Shown here: positions 12,857 through 27,274 of the stretch, piece by piece
Layout of the letters: the number at the start of each line of letters is the position of its first letter
Numbering within the stretch: position 1 is the first letter of the stretch
From: Neolentinus lepideus HHB14362 ss-1
Lineage: Eukaryota > Basidiomycota > Agaricomycetes > Gloeophyllales > Gloeophyllaceae
NCBI GenBank assembly: GCA_001632425.1
Contig: KV425551.1
Coordinates: forward strand, 1-64,000
Reading direction: 5' to 3'
Length of the DNA stretch: 64,000 bases
Program-made: the position numbers and the translations under genes
Notes under the pieces: generated by a model
The model's database searches: none
What the model was told of the DNA's origin: nothing
Seen by the model: the letters and a program-made list of their open reading frames with translations, nothing else

Positions 12857-13022
12857 AAGAGAGTGGCGTTTTTGTCCTCCCGTTTGAAGCATTGGCGCTT
12901 GGAAGTTACGGTCCTGCAATGACCGACTAATCTTAATCCCAAGCACATTGTCATCTCTTTGGCAGATCCAATGGGTTTCGTCGGATGAATAAGGCACAAG
13001 ATATGGTACATGCAGCATATGA

Positions 13023-13980
13023 CTACACAGTAACGGCTGTATGGCCGATGATTTTTGCCAGCTCTGCGATGGGACATCAAATTAGACCGGGGAATGGAAC
13101 AATGCTAAACAACACATACGAGGCAGCTGGATATTTTCCTGCACGACGGTCGACTCGATCTTGTTGTTCACGTTCGGAGGTATTGAAACAACACCGGATG
13201 CGGAGTCGAGCGTCCAGCCGAACTTCGAGATGTATTCCTCGAGTTCTGAGCCCTCTGCGATATGCCAGTCTCATGAGTTCGGAACAACAGTAGTGAGATC
13301 TGGTAATCTCACCAGGCAGGTTTAGATAACTTGACACTCTCGTGCTCGTAATACGTGTGAACGCAGACTGGACCGCCCTGACTGCAACTTCCCTCACCGA
13401 ATCTTCAAAGCCCACCACCTCAACCGTGTAATTGTCCCTTAGGGGCTGGAGTTCGTCGGACTGATATAGCGCCCAGAAGGCGGGGAAGCGACATTGGTGG
13501 AGGAGGCTGTGTAAGGTGGTGAGGGTCGGGAGGAGCTGGGGTAAGGGGTCAGGTTCGTCTAGGTGGGAAGTCTGAGGCCGGTCATCTAGGAGAGAAATGC
13601 AAAGGTTGAAGTCGGGGAAGGGGGAAGAGGTGAGGGCTTTAACAAGGATGTTGATGACAACATCGGGGTTGTAGAGGTCGGGGTTAAATTGGTAGCTACG
13701 ATGTTGAGGTAAAGAACCGGAGGAGATATGATAGGATGGTTACGTACAGTTTCAGGATTGCGAGGTTGGCGAGACAGTCGTATTCCTGGCTTCTGATCTG
13801 GTGGTACAGATAGTCCTCGAGGATGCTGACATTAGAGGGATTGTAACGATCTAGAATCGGGTCAAAGCCTGTACGATACTAGAGACTACTCTGCGCACCA
13901 ACGCCCGAAACAAGGCTCTCAATCAGCTCTGGCCGCGTCGATGGGGTCACCCAGTCGGAAGTTATCGATTCCGAAGCCAT
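13023..13980 (-). CDS. EIF3K: Eukaryotic translation initiation factor 3 subunit K
   Basis: Five exons on the minus strand (13980-13899, 13850-13748, 13695-13313, 13254-13120, 13063-13023) encode 247 residues. Recognised stretches are DRYNPSNVSILEDYL, CLANLAILKLYQFNPDLYN, DFNLCISLL, TGFED-like VGFEDSVRE, the winged-helix region SSYLNLP and the C-terminal LPQLAKII. eIF3k is a small subunit of eIF3 with HEAT-like and winged-helix halves that pairs with eIF3l. Unspliced, the frame has an in-frame stop after the start region. A 48-base intron (GTGCGC...TTCTAG) removes it and restores SGVDRYNP. The start codon lies 161 bases from that of the divergent SWD3-like gene. Confidence 0.93.
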
Positions 13981-14141
13981 TTGTGGTAGAGTTTGCAGAG
14001 GATCCTGTAGTCTGGGGTGTATCGGCAAAGGCAGAGTGAAGGAAATTTAGAATACAGCGCTCTGATTGGACGACGCGGCCTGCAGTGGGCGTGTCGCCGT
14101 CGGATAGTTCAGTCTTCTGTTTTGCTCTCACTTGCTGCGGT

Positions 14142-15834
<1,693 letters not shown>

Positions 15835-15931
15835 GAGCGATCCTGCCGGCACATTCATATTGCTCCTGCACGTGCGGGTTTACTGTGTCCATACATGTTG
15901 TGTGCTGTGTAACAAAGCTGGTACAACCTAG

Positions 15932-17580
<1,649 letters not shown>

Positions 17581-17832
17581 TTGCAGTATCTCATGGTCGT
17601 CTGTCATGACCCTCCATCGCAACTTTTCGTTTTGTATCATTGTGCCATTAGATAATGCATTAATACGGAGTCTGTACCACTATATGCATTTGATTGAGCA
17701 GCGCCCATGGCAGACTGTGTAATAGATGATCGTATGAGGGATTTATCTTCTCACCCGGCGTCGCTATGTCGAGAACGCGACGCATCATGAAATGGTGCCG
17801 CTAGATGTAGAACTAAGCAGTGTCATAAAAAG

Positions 17833-18848
17833 CTACTCATCTTCCCTGGTAGCAGGTTTATGTTTCCTCCGTCTCTTCCTCATAAGACCCACGTCTCCAT
17901 CCATGCGCAGTGCTTCATCTCTACTCACGTCTGCATCTTCGCGCTTCCTCTTAGATCCAACCTGGCCTCCACCAAACTCGCGAGAGGCAGTATTCGCTGG
18001 CGATACGCTTGTGTCTGACTTCGTCTTTTTCTTCTTAACGCTCAGCGGATTAGGCCCCTTGGGACCCTTGCATTTCTTTTTTGGAGGTTCGATGGTCGAG
18101 GCGATCGGAGGTAGATGGGCTTTCTCGGCGTCAGGAACAAGTAGGGCTTGTTCTTCCTCCTAAGTGATAGGGATGTTAGTCCTGAGATGGGATGAGACAG
18201 GTAGGGAATCACCGTTTCTTTCTTCTCTAATGTCGCATCGCTCGGGGGTTCCAACACTACTACTGAGCGGTTAATGTGAATAAGAGGGACACCAGGGATT
18301 TTCCGGAGTTTGGATCGTAACGGCTGTGACTGTGTCGCAATCACGTAGCGATGCTTGTTTGTGTCACCTAGGTAGAATGACGAAAGGAACATGTAGTCAA
18401 ACGAATGAGACGCACCAACAACACTTGCTAAGCATTCATCTCCCGAAATCGCCTCCCGGTGATTACACTTCCGACGTTCGAAAGTTTTCGCAAGATCCAC
18501 AGCTGGCTGCTGGGAACGTCCTTGTAGATACAGTTCGTGTATACAGCATTGTGTGATCACTAACGAACTTAAAGCTCATAAGCGGACTCCCGCTGAGATT
18601 GCCGGACAAAACTCACTAGGCTTGACATTACCCTGTAAAACGACACCAAGCTGCTTTGCGAGTTCGAGATGCGAAGATGTGGCTTCTTTGCACATTTCTG
18701 AGTCAACTTCAGGTAAAGATAGTCAGAATTATTTTCTAAGGCCATGAATAGGGGACTCACCTAAGACTTGGTACGGCTGGCGAAAACCGAAGTGCAGACA
18801 GTATAAGGACATGAGTTTGCGGTATGTCTTGGCTCTTTTCTGACGCAT
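17833..18848 (-). CDS. UTP23: rRNA-processing protein Utp23 (PIN-domain SSU processome factor)
   Basis: Five exons on the minus strand (18848-18761, 18706-18617, 18559-18416, 18367-18213, 18159-17833) encode 267 residues. The start is MRQKRAKTYRKLM. The PIN-like core has QPYQVLVDSEMC, MITQCCIHELYLQG, DLAKTFERRKCNH with its Cys/His cluster, HRYVIATQ and IPGVPLIHINRS. The C-terminus carries KGPKGPNPLSVKKKK and a basic tail (RKRRRKHKP). Utp23 acts in nucleolar 18S rRNA maturation and in release of snR30-type snoRNA. I did not check whether the PIN catalytic acids are complete, and yeast Utp23 is thought to act without nuclease activity. EMC7 diverges 192 bases away. Confidence 0.92.
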
Positions 18849-19040
18849 GACAGTTCACTTGATTGAGCCTGTATACTTGCTTTTGTTTTACAGAGGATGC
18901 TCGCAGTCAGGACCGAGTATTCGCACAAGATTTTACGAAACTTACCGAGAGGAAGCACTTCCAGCACAGCCACAGACAGGACGATTGAACACAACGCCAC
19001 AGCTTGCTTCGCCACACTACACGTATCCCGGTCATTCGCT

Positions 19041-20062
19041 ATGAGGTTCTGGTTTTTGACAGCTTCATTGTTGAGGTACGTTGGAGGATCATATTTCAAC
19101 TTTGTATGTATTTTAATATGAAGTGTTGAGCTTATTATGCTCAGTCTTTGCACTGGACCTCCACGGAAGGATATTGTGGAATGAAGTCTGCAGAGGTAAT
19201 CAAAATGCTTTGAATCTTTCCCGAGTCCGTCTGCTGAATCGAGGGTGAATTAGGAGCTCAGGAGCTTGGCTCTGCAAAAGCTATTCTGGACCAGGGGAAG
19301 CTGCAAGGAGGCGTCAAATGGGATGGGACATTCGTCATGTGAGATATTACAATGTACGGCTCAATCAAGCGGTTCTCACACCTGTACTTCAGACATGATG
19401 TCCATCCTGGAACATATATTCTGTCTGTCCTGGCTCACAACTATACATTTGATAAGGTATGTCTCAGATTGGTGCTCTTGCAGCGTTTCACTGATGCCAG
19501 GTCAGCTTCGGATAGATGTTAGTGACTCTGATTCACTGCCTGAAGTGCGACCCTACATCCCAGGGACACCCTTATCACCCCCGTCGCAAATCATGCTTCC
19601 ATATCCTATTCTGCTCTCAGCGCGACAGAAAAATAGCTACTTCGCGCCCAGACAATCCTTCAATCTCTTGGCTATGTTCCAGAACCCGATGATGATGATG
19701 ATGGTCGCAGCTGGTGTCATGATGCTTGGAGCACCGTATCTCCTGGTATGAACCTATTATAGCTGCTCTGGTCATTTGGTTGCTAAACATTTGATTCCAG
19801 AAAAACCTGGACCCCGATGCGCTCGCGGACTTCAAGGAACAACAAGCTAAAATGACCGGAATCCAGAATTCTATCCAAAGCGGCGATATCAAAGGAAGGT
19901 GAGTCATATCCCTGCTATATGGCCACCGTCAGTCTGTTAAACTCGCATTACAGCATTTCTGCTCTTATGGATAATGACGATAAACCACGTAGCACTGGAG
20001 TTTCGACGTCTCAATCTAATCAGACACCTACGAAGGGCAGAGGCAAAGGGAAGAGAAGATGA
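19041..20062 (+). CDS. EMC7: ER membrane protein complex subunit 7 (EMC7)
   Basis: Seven exons (19041-19075, 19131-19195, 19254-19338, 19393-19456, 19506-19745, 19801-19898, 19954-20062) give 231 residues. A signal peptide (RFWFLTASLLSLLCSVFA) precedes LDLHGRILWNEVC. A beta-sandwich lumenal domain follows, with DGTFVMHDV-like and GTYILSVLAHNYTF segments and RIDVSDSDSLPEVRPYIPG. One membrane segment (NPMMMMMVAAGVMMLGAPYLL) leads to a short basic cytosolic tail (GRGKGKRR). The EMC inserts tail-anchored and multipass proteins into the ER. The first acceptor (GTTGAG) was chosen because it restores both the signal peptide and the downstream frame. Confidence 0.9.
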
Positions 20063-20235
20063 GACACTGATGTGTAATTCTACATTCAGCGCTCAGCCGA
20101 GGATTTGTTGAATCTTGTTCATTATATAGGTGAAGCAATTAATATACATGTCGGAGCTTATTCCAGGATACGTGTCCAAGTAAAAACTATGGAAGTTATC
20201 CTGACGGTTACAGAGTCATGGCCCATGTCCAACCT

Positions 20236-20846
20236 TCACCTAAGCTTGAGAGCAGCAGCCGGTGGTTGTGGCGTTCTGAGTGCAGAGAAGTCCGGATAAT
20301 CTAGGGCACGATGCAGAACAACGTTCCTGTACAAGCACGATCGTCATGCCCAGATAAGTCTCGTAGATGCAGGCGTGCTCACATCTGCTTGAACCTAGCA
20401 AGGATTGAGACAACGTCTTTGCCTTCCACTTCAGAACCATTCTGAGCACTGTATCAAGCGTAAGAACAGGTCTCGAAAAAAAGTATGAAGGACATGAACT
20501 TGGGTGGAGGTACAACAGCAGTCTCTAGGATGTACATCTTGTCATTCTTCTTGTCCTCCTCGTCCGCCGCGCCAGCACCAGGGGCGTCAGTAACCTTCAC
20601 GCCAGTAACAGTCAAACTCTGCGATAGACTTCTGCCAGTTGGCGGCACCCCGACTGCTATGGGATCCCAGTCTAGAACGAGAACGTGTTCGTCCTGGGAT
20701 CCCGGTAGAAGCGATAGAGGCGAGTCGTCCGCATATTGGTACTGGATCACCGGATGGCTCAGAGTACTCGAAACGTTTGCGTATGTGTCATTTGAGAGGG
20801 TCGAATGAGAGACCAGAACGTAGAACGGAGGGGAGGTCGAAGCCAT
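20236..20846 (-). CDS. Small protein of unknown function
   Basis: Three exons (20846-20500, 20448-20383, 20326-20236) with GT-AG introns give 167 residues in one frame ending at TGA. I do not recognise a named family. Visible features are FYVLVSHSTLSND, an IQYQYADDSPLSLLP segment, DEHVLVLDWD, an acidic DEEDKKND patch and a C-terminal RALDYPDFSALRTPQPP. No signal peptide or membrane segment is seen. Clean introns and a protein-like composition argue for a real gene. The open frame extends 38 codons upstream to another ATG at 20960. I prefer 20846 because the upstream part is Arg-rich and looks non-coding. It is convergent with EMC7. Confidence 0.65.
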
Positions 20847-21207
20847 CCATGGACGTTCGGACGGAAAGCGTCGCCGCACGATTTCCCTAGATGCGCGCCA
20901 GCGGCCGCGATGTTCATGCGGTTTGACCCTGTTCGTTGCTAGAATGCCATCTCTGCGCATCCGATAATCAAGACATGGCTATAGAAATCTATCATCACCT
21001 TAACAACGCCCATCGGTTGCATAATGCGGCGCCTCACGCGCAATCGGAGAGGGTGGTATAAGTTGGGTCGCGTCGGCAATCCCGTACTCATTTATTCATC
21101 TCGCTTTCTCTTCTGTTGTTGAGCTCTCCTCCACGGGTTTTTTCAACCGTCCTTTCTTTTCCAAGCTCATTCTTTTTATGCAGTATTGACCTTCAAGTTC
21201 TCCCGAT
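20847..21207. other. Divergent promoter region
   Basis: It lies between two divergent genes. A TATA-like TATAAG at 21057-21062 and a pyrimidine-rich leader precede the CAP-protein ATG at 21208. Confidence 0.45.
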
Positions 21208-22561
21208 ATGACGCGCCTTACCCTGCCTTTTTTTTCGCTTGCCATCCTCCTGTCCCTGCTCAAGCGCGGCTCGGCTGGTCCAGCATGCGCCCAACGCAAT
21301 TATCAGGCGGAGGATTGTATTACCAAGTGTGGGCAGATGTGGGGATGGCCCGGAAGCGTCATGCAGCAGGATCCTTGGGGAGCGGTCATGAAGTCCTCGT
21401 CGGATGACCTGGATACAGTCTTATCCAAAGCTTGTGGAATCTCGACAACGTGCGCGCTCCCATCCCTTGATACTATATATGCCATAATTGATTGCTATCA
21501 GAGCTCAAACCAGCACCCCCTCACCGTCCGCCACCCAGACGGTGATAGCAGTACAATCGAAAGTCACAGGAGCTCCCCTCACCAGCTCTGTTCGGACTAC
21601 TTTAACCGTTATCTCGTCCTCCTCTTCGAGCGTAATTAGTAGTTCTTCGACATTTTCAAACACTACTATATCCGTCAGAACTACCTCTATCTCTTCATCC
21701 TCGACCCACTCCACCAAGCCGACAAGTTCCTCCTCGGCACTTTCTTCTTCAGATGCTCTCATTAATGGAGCTAACGTGGTCTTCTCATCGAGTTCCTCGT
21801 TCCCGCCAACGCCCACCCTGCCGCCGCCGAAGACGACGACGACGACATCTGCCTCTCGGAAGCCCAGTTCTTTGTCGACTCAACCAGCACCTTCTCCATC
21901 TCCTTCTAGTACCCAGGGATCAGCGTCAAGCTCTGTTTCAAGTACTGGTTCTGGGTCTAGCTCCGGTTCTACGTCCAGCAGTGATATTGACCAATACTTG
22001 TCGGCGCACAACTCAGTCCGCGCCCAGCACGGTGCCTCTCCCCTCAGCTGGAGCGACAATTTAGCTAGTAAAGCCCAACAATGGGCGAACGGCTGTGTTT
22101 TCCAGCACTCTGGCGGATCCCTGGGTCCTTTCGGAGAGAACTTGGCTGCTGGCACGGGCGATTCCTATGATATCGCCGCTGCTGTGAAGTCATGGACGGA
22201 TGAAGTCTGTGAGTATTGCTGATGTTTTATCCGTACCCTAACTGACCAGCTAAACAGCTGAATATAATCCCAGCAATCCCGTGGCCTCTCATTTCACGCA
22301 AGTGGTCTGGAAGGGCAGCACACAAGTGGGATGCGCTTTGCAACTGTGCGACGGCATTTTTGCGGCTAGCTTCGGGGTAAATGTCTACGCCTTCTTTCAT
22401 TTCCGATCCGGTGACATTAACTCTTGGATCAGAAAGCGAAATACTATGTGTGCGAATACTCGGCTCAGGGTAATATCATTGGCCAATTCGCGTATGTGTA
22501 TCCAACTACTTGAATATTTCTCACACGCTAACCTCTAGGCAGGCAAAACGTGCAGGTTTGA
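21208..22561 (+). CDS. Secreted CAP/PR-1 (SCP) domain protein with Ser/Thr-rich linker
   Basis: Five exons (21208-21449, 21502-22208, 22258-22376, 22433-22491, 22543-22561) give 381 residues. A signal peptide (LTLPFFSLAILLSLL) precedes a Cys-containing region with DCITKCGQMWGWPGS. A long Ser/Thr/Pro linker comes next, then a C-terminal CAP domain. Its motifs are LSAHNSVRAQHG, LSWSDNLASKAQQWA, the signature HFTQVVWKGSTQVGC, YYVCEYS and GNIIGQFAQNV at the end. Fungal PR-1-like proteins bind sterols or fatty acids extracellularly. The first intron (52 bases) repairs an apparent frameshift. Alternative joins there would change about 15 residues. The linker is probably O-glycosylated. Confidence 0.88.
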
Positions 22562-24868
22562 TGCTGTCATATCGCTGTTCCCCTTGCTTTATCTTGCACC
22601 ACTGTCTTCCTTTCTTCGCGCGTCTTGGACCATCTGGAATGTATCCTCGTTATCTTGGTTATCCGATCATGTTAAGAATGCTCTGAAGCCCCAATCGCGG
22701 GACAACACGTCCCCCTCGCCCCCCGAAGTATGTATGTCTCAAGAGATACGACGGGCAGAGTTCCGTTAACAAATCCCGGGTGAGCTCTTAACCTATTAAC
22801 GACGTTAAGGTCATCCGAGGGGGCGGTTTTTTAACTGGGTTATTAACGCGTTATTAACCGGATATACGTATTGACGGTAATTTCATCGTAACGGACCTCT
22901 GCCGCTACAGTGTTCCAGTCAGTGACTGAGAGCTTCCCTGCGAGCTGCGACCAGTGTTTTATTCACGTTAGACGATCCACAGGGATGGCCTGCAGCCTTG
23001 ACTTGGTTTCGCGGTCTGTCAGACAAATAGTCGAGTAATGCAAGGGACATCGTATTGAAGCTGAGCTTTTCCCCACTTGGCTGAGGAAGCTCCGTCGTTA
23101 ACCGGTTATTAACAGGTGGTTAAAATTATAGGTTAATAATGGAACCCTAGTGGCGGGGAACCGAGGAGACTCCTTGATTAATTCATTTTTAACTACACTC
23201 AACCAAGAACGTGTCATGCAGTGCTAAGCTCATCTTACCGCCGGCTCAATATTCAATGTTTGAAGCAAGCTTATACTTTTAACCCTCGTCTTAGTGCCCA
23301 TATTGTGCTATTATTTGTTTCCAGCAGGGTTTTTTGACTTGGCAGAGTCGTGATACTAGACTTGCTAGCGGTGTTTCCTCAACGAGACCGAGACGAGAAA
23401 CCGGTCTCTTAAGGACTTGATACACAGTTCGGATCGACCATCTCCAACTCCAAGGCATCCTATGTGTTCTATCTGGATCATCACGAGACTCATTGACCGT
23501 GTGTAACATATGGTCTATGTGTGGTGTTCACGTCCATTAGACTTGGCAAGTATTTCGCAGAGATTCTAATGTCTACGTGACTCCTAGGCCTTCCTGTTCG
23601 TTCTAACCTGTGTCGGCGTTTGCAAAGAGGATTATGGTTAGTGCTCTTGCGCTGTATTGTATGCTAGTAACCTAATCATATTGCATTGTGTCTGGGATGC
23701 GCACGGACGCTTTCTCCCTTCTGGGTTGCTCTTCATATGAATGTCGAACAGCGAGTTTCACCTTTGCATGCCAGTTATACTACAGCTACTGATATCGCTA
23801 TTCGTGGCTGTTTCCCGTAAGGTCGCCGACTTAACAATACTACGTTGTTCCGAAAGATTGATATTCGCATGGATTTTAGCGCGGTATGTAGCTGCCTTCC
23901 TGATGGATGATAACGGTGTCCGTCCAAGGACCAAGGTTTATTCGCTCAAGCCAATCAGGTTTACGGAGCTTCTCGGATTTGTCGGTGATTGTGATGTTGC
24001 ATGTTATTGCAAAGCAGGACGAATGCGGCGTACGCGGTCCTGTCGGTCTACGGGCATACCGCTACGTACGCAATCCCGATAGTTCGCGTTCCCTGCCCTA
24101 GTGAGTGATCACGGTCGCCGATGTCTTGGACGGACGAAGCTCCCACTTCATGTGGGCGTGTTAGCCGGAGGAGTCGTAGGAATGAACATAGATCAACGTA
24201 TGTGTCATCCAGCAGGTTTATTCAAAGGTTACTCGAGTTCGACTGATGTTTCGAAATGGGAGCCGAGGTATGTTCACCGTGGACCCAGAGACACAGATAT
24301 GAGCAAGACCAGATGATAGGAATCCAATCACAGATTCTTGTCAACGTATAATGAACGTTATTCGTCAGATTGCTGTGTTCTTCTCAGAGGAGGCCAGATA
24401 ACCTACGAGTTATACGCGGATTGTTGTCACGGGGGCCACATGGAATGGTCTCGACGAGGCGGGATCGTCCAGGATCACTCTATGAATGGTGAGATAGACT
24501 GTATTCTTTAAGCTCCACTTGCGAAACAGAAGGCGGACGGCTCATTGAAAGGACATTTTACTTCCAGTGGTCCTCCAGTACTTCCTTGCGGGCACTCCAT
24601 CATATGATGGATTGTTATACTTTGTCTTATTGGCGGGTCAGAGTGATCGAAACAAAAACGAAACACTAGACTAAACAGATGTTGTGACCTGACTCCGGAT
24701 GACAGTCGCTGAAGATACCCCTTAGTACGACTTGGTTACATCGTATGGTTCCGACTTCTCCATGCAAGCCGCTGACATCCTCATGCTGAATGGTATAAGA
24801 ACAGCAGGGAAAGTGCTGCGTGTCTCTATCGTCCCAGTCACCTGTACTCTCGGTGAAGCGTGACACAT
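22562..24868. other. 2.3 kb gene-poor region, possible decayed DNA transposon
   Basis: No supported gene on either strand. Several frames of 60-110 codons (for example at 23741-24082) have no recognisable domain. From about 22790 to 23180 the sequence is studded with TTAAC, TTATTAAC and TTAACCGG motifs in both orientations, described under findings. The rest looks like decayed non-coding DNA. The last part must contain the promoter of the FAD oxidoreductase. Confidence 0.45.
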
Positions 24869-26969
24869 ATGGCAAGACCACTGGCAATTTTTGCTGTTGG
24901 GCTCTTAACGGGCCTTTACCTACCTGTCTTGGCAGCGACCGGCACTCAGGCTATATCTGCTACATGCTCGCAGATTGCTTCATCTATATCATCAGCATCC
25001 AATGTCTATTATCCCGGTAAGTCGACGAATGACTTGTAAACCTCCTTGACAAAGCATGCTCACCTTTAGCTAGGTTCGACTAATTATCAAGATGATATTG
25101 AACATTTCTCTTCTTCGAGCACGCAGCAAGCTACATGCTCCGTCGAACCAGGTACTGCACAAGATGTCGCAACTATCGTGAGTTACTTGATCTTCCATAG
25201 ACGGATTGTCCGTTCTAAGGAGCCGCCGACGTCTATTATAGTTGACCATCCTTGGCTCCACGAATACCACATTCGCTGTGAGTTGAGATACTTTCCGAGT
25301 GGTGAGATACTCAAGCAAATTTGCTCTTCAGGTCAAAGGTGGTGGGCACACGGCAAACCCGACGTTTTCTTCGACCACTGGCGTCCAGATAGCTATGATA
25401 CGGTTCAATAACATCACCTACAACGCAGACGCATCGACAGTTGATGTTGGTACGGGATTAATCTGGGATGACGTGTATGAGGCCCTTGCACCCTACGGCG
25501 TCAACGTAGTCGGTGGCCGCGTCTCAGGTATCGGGGTGGCAGGTTTTACACTTGGCGGTGGTGGGCCCATGGTCACTTCTGTGTGCTGATATGATATATC
25601 TCAATCCAACGGCAGGTTATTCATTCCTGACTAATCAGTACGGACTTACTATCGACACTGTAAATGGGTTCGAACTCGTGACACCCACGGGCGCCATCCT
25701 CGATGTGACCGAATCCTCCCATCCGGACCTCATGTATGCTCTCAAGGTGGGTTCAGCGAGGTTCAAATAATCATCTGGTTACTTATATTTCACCGTGGGC
25801 TGCAGGGTGGTTATAATAACTTTGTACGTGTGACTGTACGACATACAATTCTTGAACTTTACCGAAGTTGCCTAAAGGGTATCGTGACGCGTATCACCCT
25901 GCAGACATATTCTCAGGGACAAGTATGGGTGAGGATATCGAAAGGCCTCAAACCACCGGACATCCTAGATTGACATTTAATACCGTTTCCAGGGAGGGCT
26001 TATAACGTATCCAGGCTCTAGTATTCCTAACGTTAGTTCCGCGATCGGCAATTTCACGGCCAACGTCAACGATCCGAAAGCAGCTATTTTAGCCTCTTAT
26101 AACTCAATCTTGGATCAAGTAAGTTGGGACTCGAAAACGGCTTTAATAGCGAAGTGAAACTGAAATCTATCAGGTCATAGGCTCTCTGACAATCTTCTAT
26201 GATGGTCCATCTCCACCTGCGGGCATCTTCGATGAGTTTCTGGCCATTTCTTCGCTTACACAAAATATTAGCTCTAGAACCTTCCTCGACCTGTTTTCTG
26301 TGAATCCTTCGAATATGACTGCAGGAAATAGGTGTGTTTCTTGTACGAAGAGAATCTTTACCTGCGGCTCATGGATCGCAAAATATAAGGGGTGTCTTCA
26401 ACTCGCTCATGGTTCTCGACTATACTGAGGATTTGTGTAATGCGATCTTAAACCAAACTCAGGTTAGTCAATATTGTGGTTCCGTGTCTTGCGAGAGATC
26501 TTACTTCATATCAGTACTGGGGGGGCCAATTTATTTCGCAGGCTGCAGTACTGGTTTCCTACGATATCGAGCCTTTCTTGCCTACACTGTTTTCTCATGG
26601 CTCCACGGCCACTTCTGCTTGGCCTCCTTCTCGTGCACAACCGTATCTTCCGATGAACATTTACTACGCCTGGGAATCATCCATCAATGATCAAGTATTC
26701 TATTCGGCTGCTCAGGAGAGTGTTGCGACTATCAAAGCTGCTGTACGTTGCCTGCCAGATTGCATAAGGGCTAAAACTGACGCCTGGAATAGGCTGTACA
26801 AATGGGACAGCATGTAGAGGGAGCTTTCGTGTACGGAAACTATGCAATTTCTGGCACGCCAATCGCGGATATTTTTGGGGACGGTCTGCCGGAATTGGAG
26901 GCAATTAGAGCTAACGTGGACCCTCAGAATGTGATGGCATTGACTGGCGGTTGGAGGATACCTTGGTAA
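24869..26969 (+). CDS. Secreted FAD-linked oxidoreductase (VAO/PCMH, berberine-bridge-like)
   Basis: About ten short exons join into a protein of roughly 500 residues. A signal peptide (FAVGLLTGLYLPVLA) starts it. The FAD-binding core includes GSTNTTFAVKGGGHTANP, IRFNNITYNADASTVDVGTG, VSGIGVAGFTLGGGYSFLTNQYG, LVTPTGAILDV and LMYALKGGYNNFGIVT. The C-terminus has ESVATIKAA and MALTGGWRIPW. The His in GGGH is the usual site of covalent FAD attachment. The Cys that forms the second link in bicovalent berberine-bridge enzymes is not seen at VSGIGVAG, so the flavin is probably monocovalent. Such enzymes oxidise sugars, alcohols or secondary metabolites. The substrate here cannot be told from sequence. 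Confidence 0.88.
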
Positions 26970-27274
26970 TGCAGTATAGGAGTAGTGAACACGTTATACC
27001 GTACTTCTCTGTAAACTGGATGATCTACATCTTGGACATAGCATAACATAAATGCATTGTGCGTTGTAACGGAGTATATGTTCTGTGGCCTCTGTGGTCA
27101 ACCAAGTCTTAAGCACACACGCAGGACTTCAGACCTCAGAATCAGCGCTACCTGTCGAGCTCGCCGCCAACTCTTTGGGGTCGCTGGAAGTTACCAACAC
27201 AAACGAGATAAATGAAGTAGCCAAAAGTAGAAATACATCCAGAGACACCGTAGATCAGATACAGCAACGTCACT
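26970..27274. other. Convergent intergenic spacer
   Basis: It separates the convergent FAD oxidoreductase and SWI1-like genes. No gene or repeat is seen. Confidence 0.4.

Noticed and set aside
13851..13898. In-frame stop in eIF3k, suggesting a pseudogene
   Set aside because: A 48-base intron with GTGCGC donor and TTCTAG acceptor removes it and restores the conserved SGVDRYNP.
21450..21501. Apparent frameshift in the CAP protein
   Set aside because: A 52-base GT-AG intron in the right phase explains it, and the full coding length then divides by three.
23741..24316. Possible small secreted or effector gene in the gene desert
   Set aside because: The hydrophobic start is not a clear signal peptide, and the frames do not join through plausible introns.
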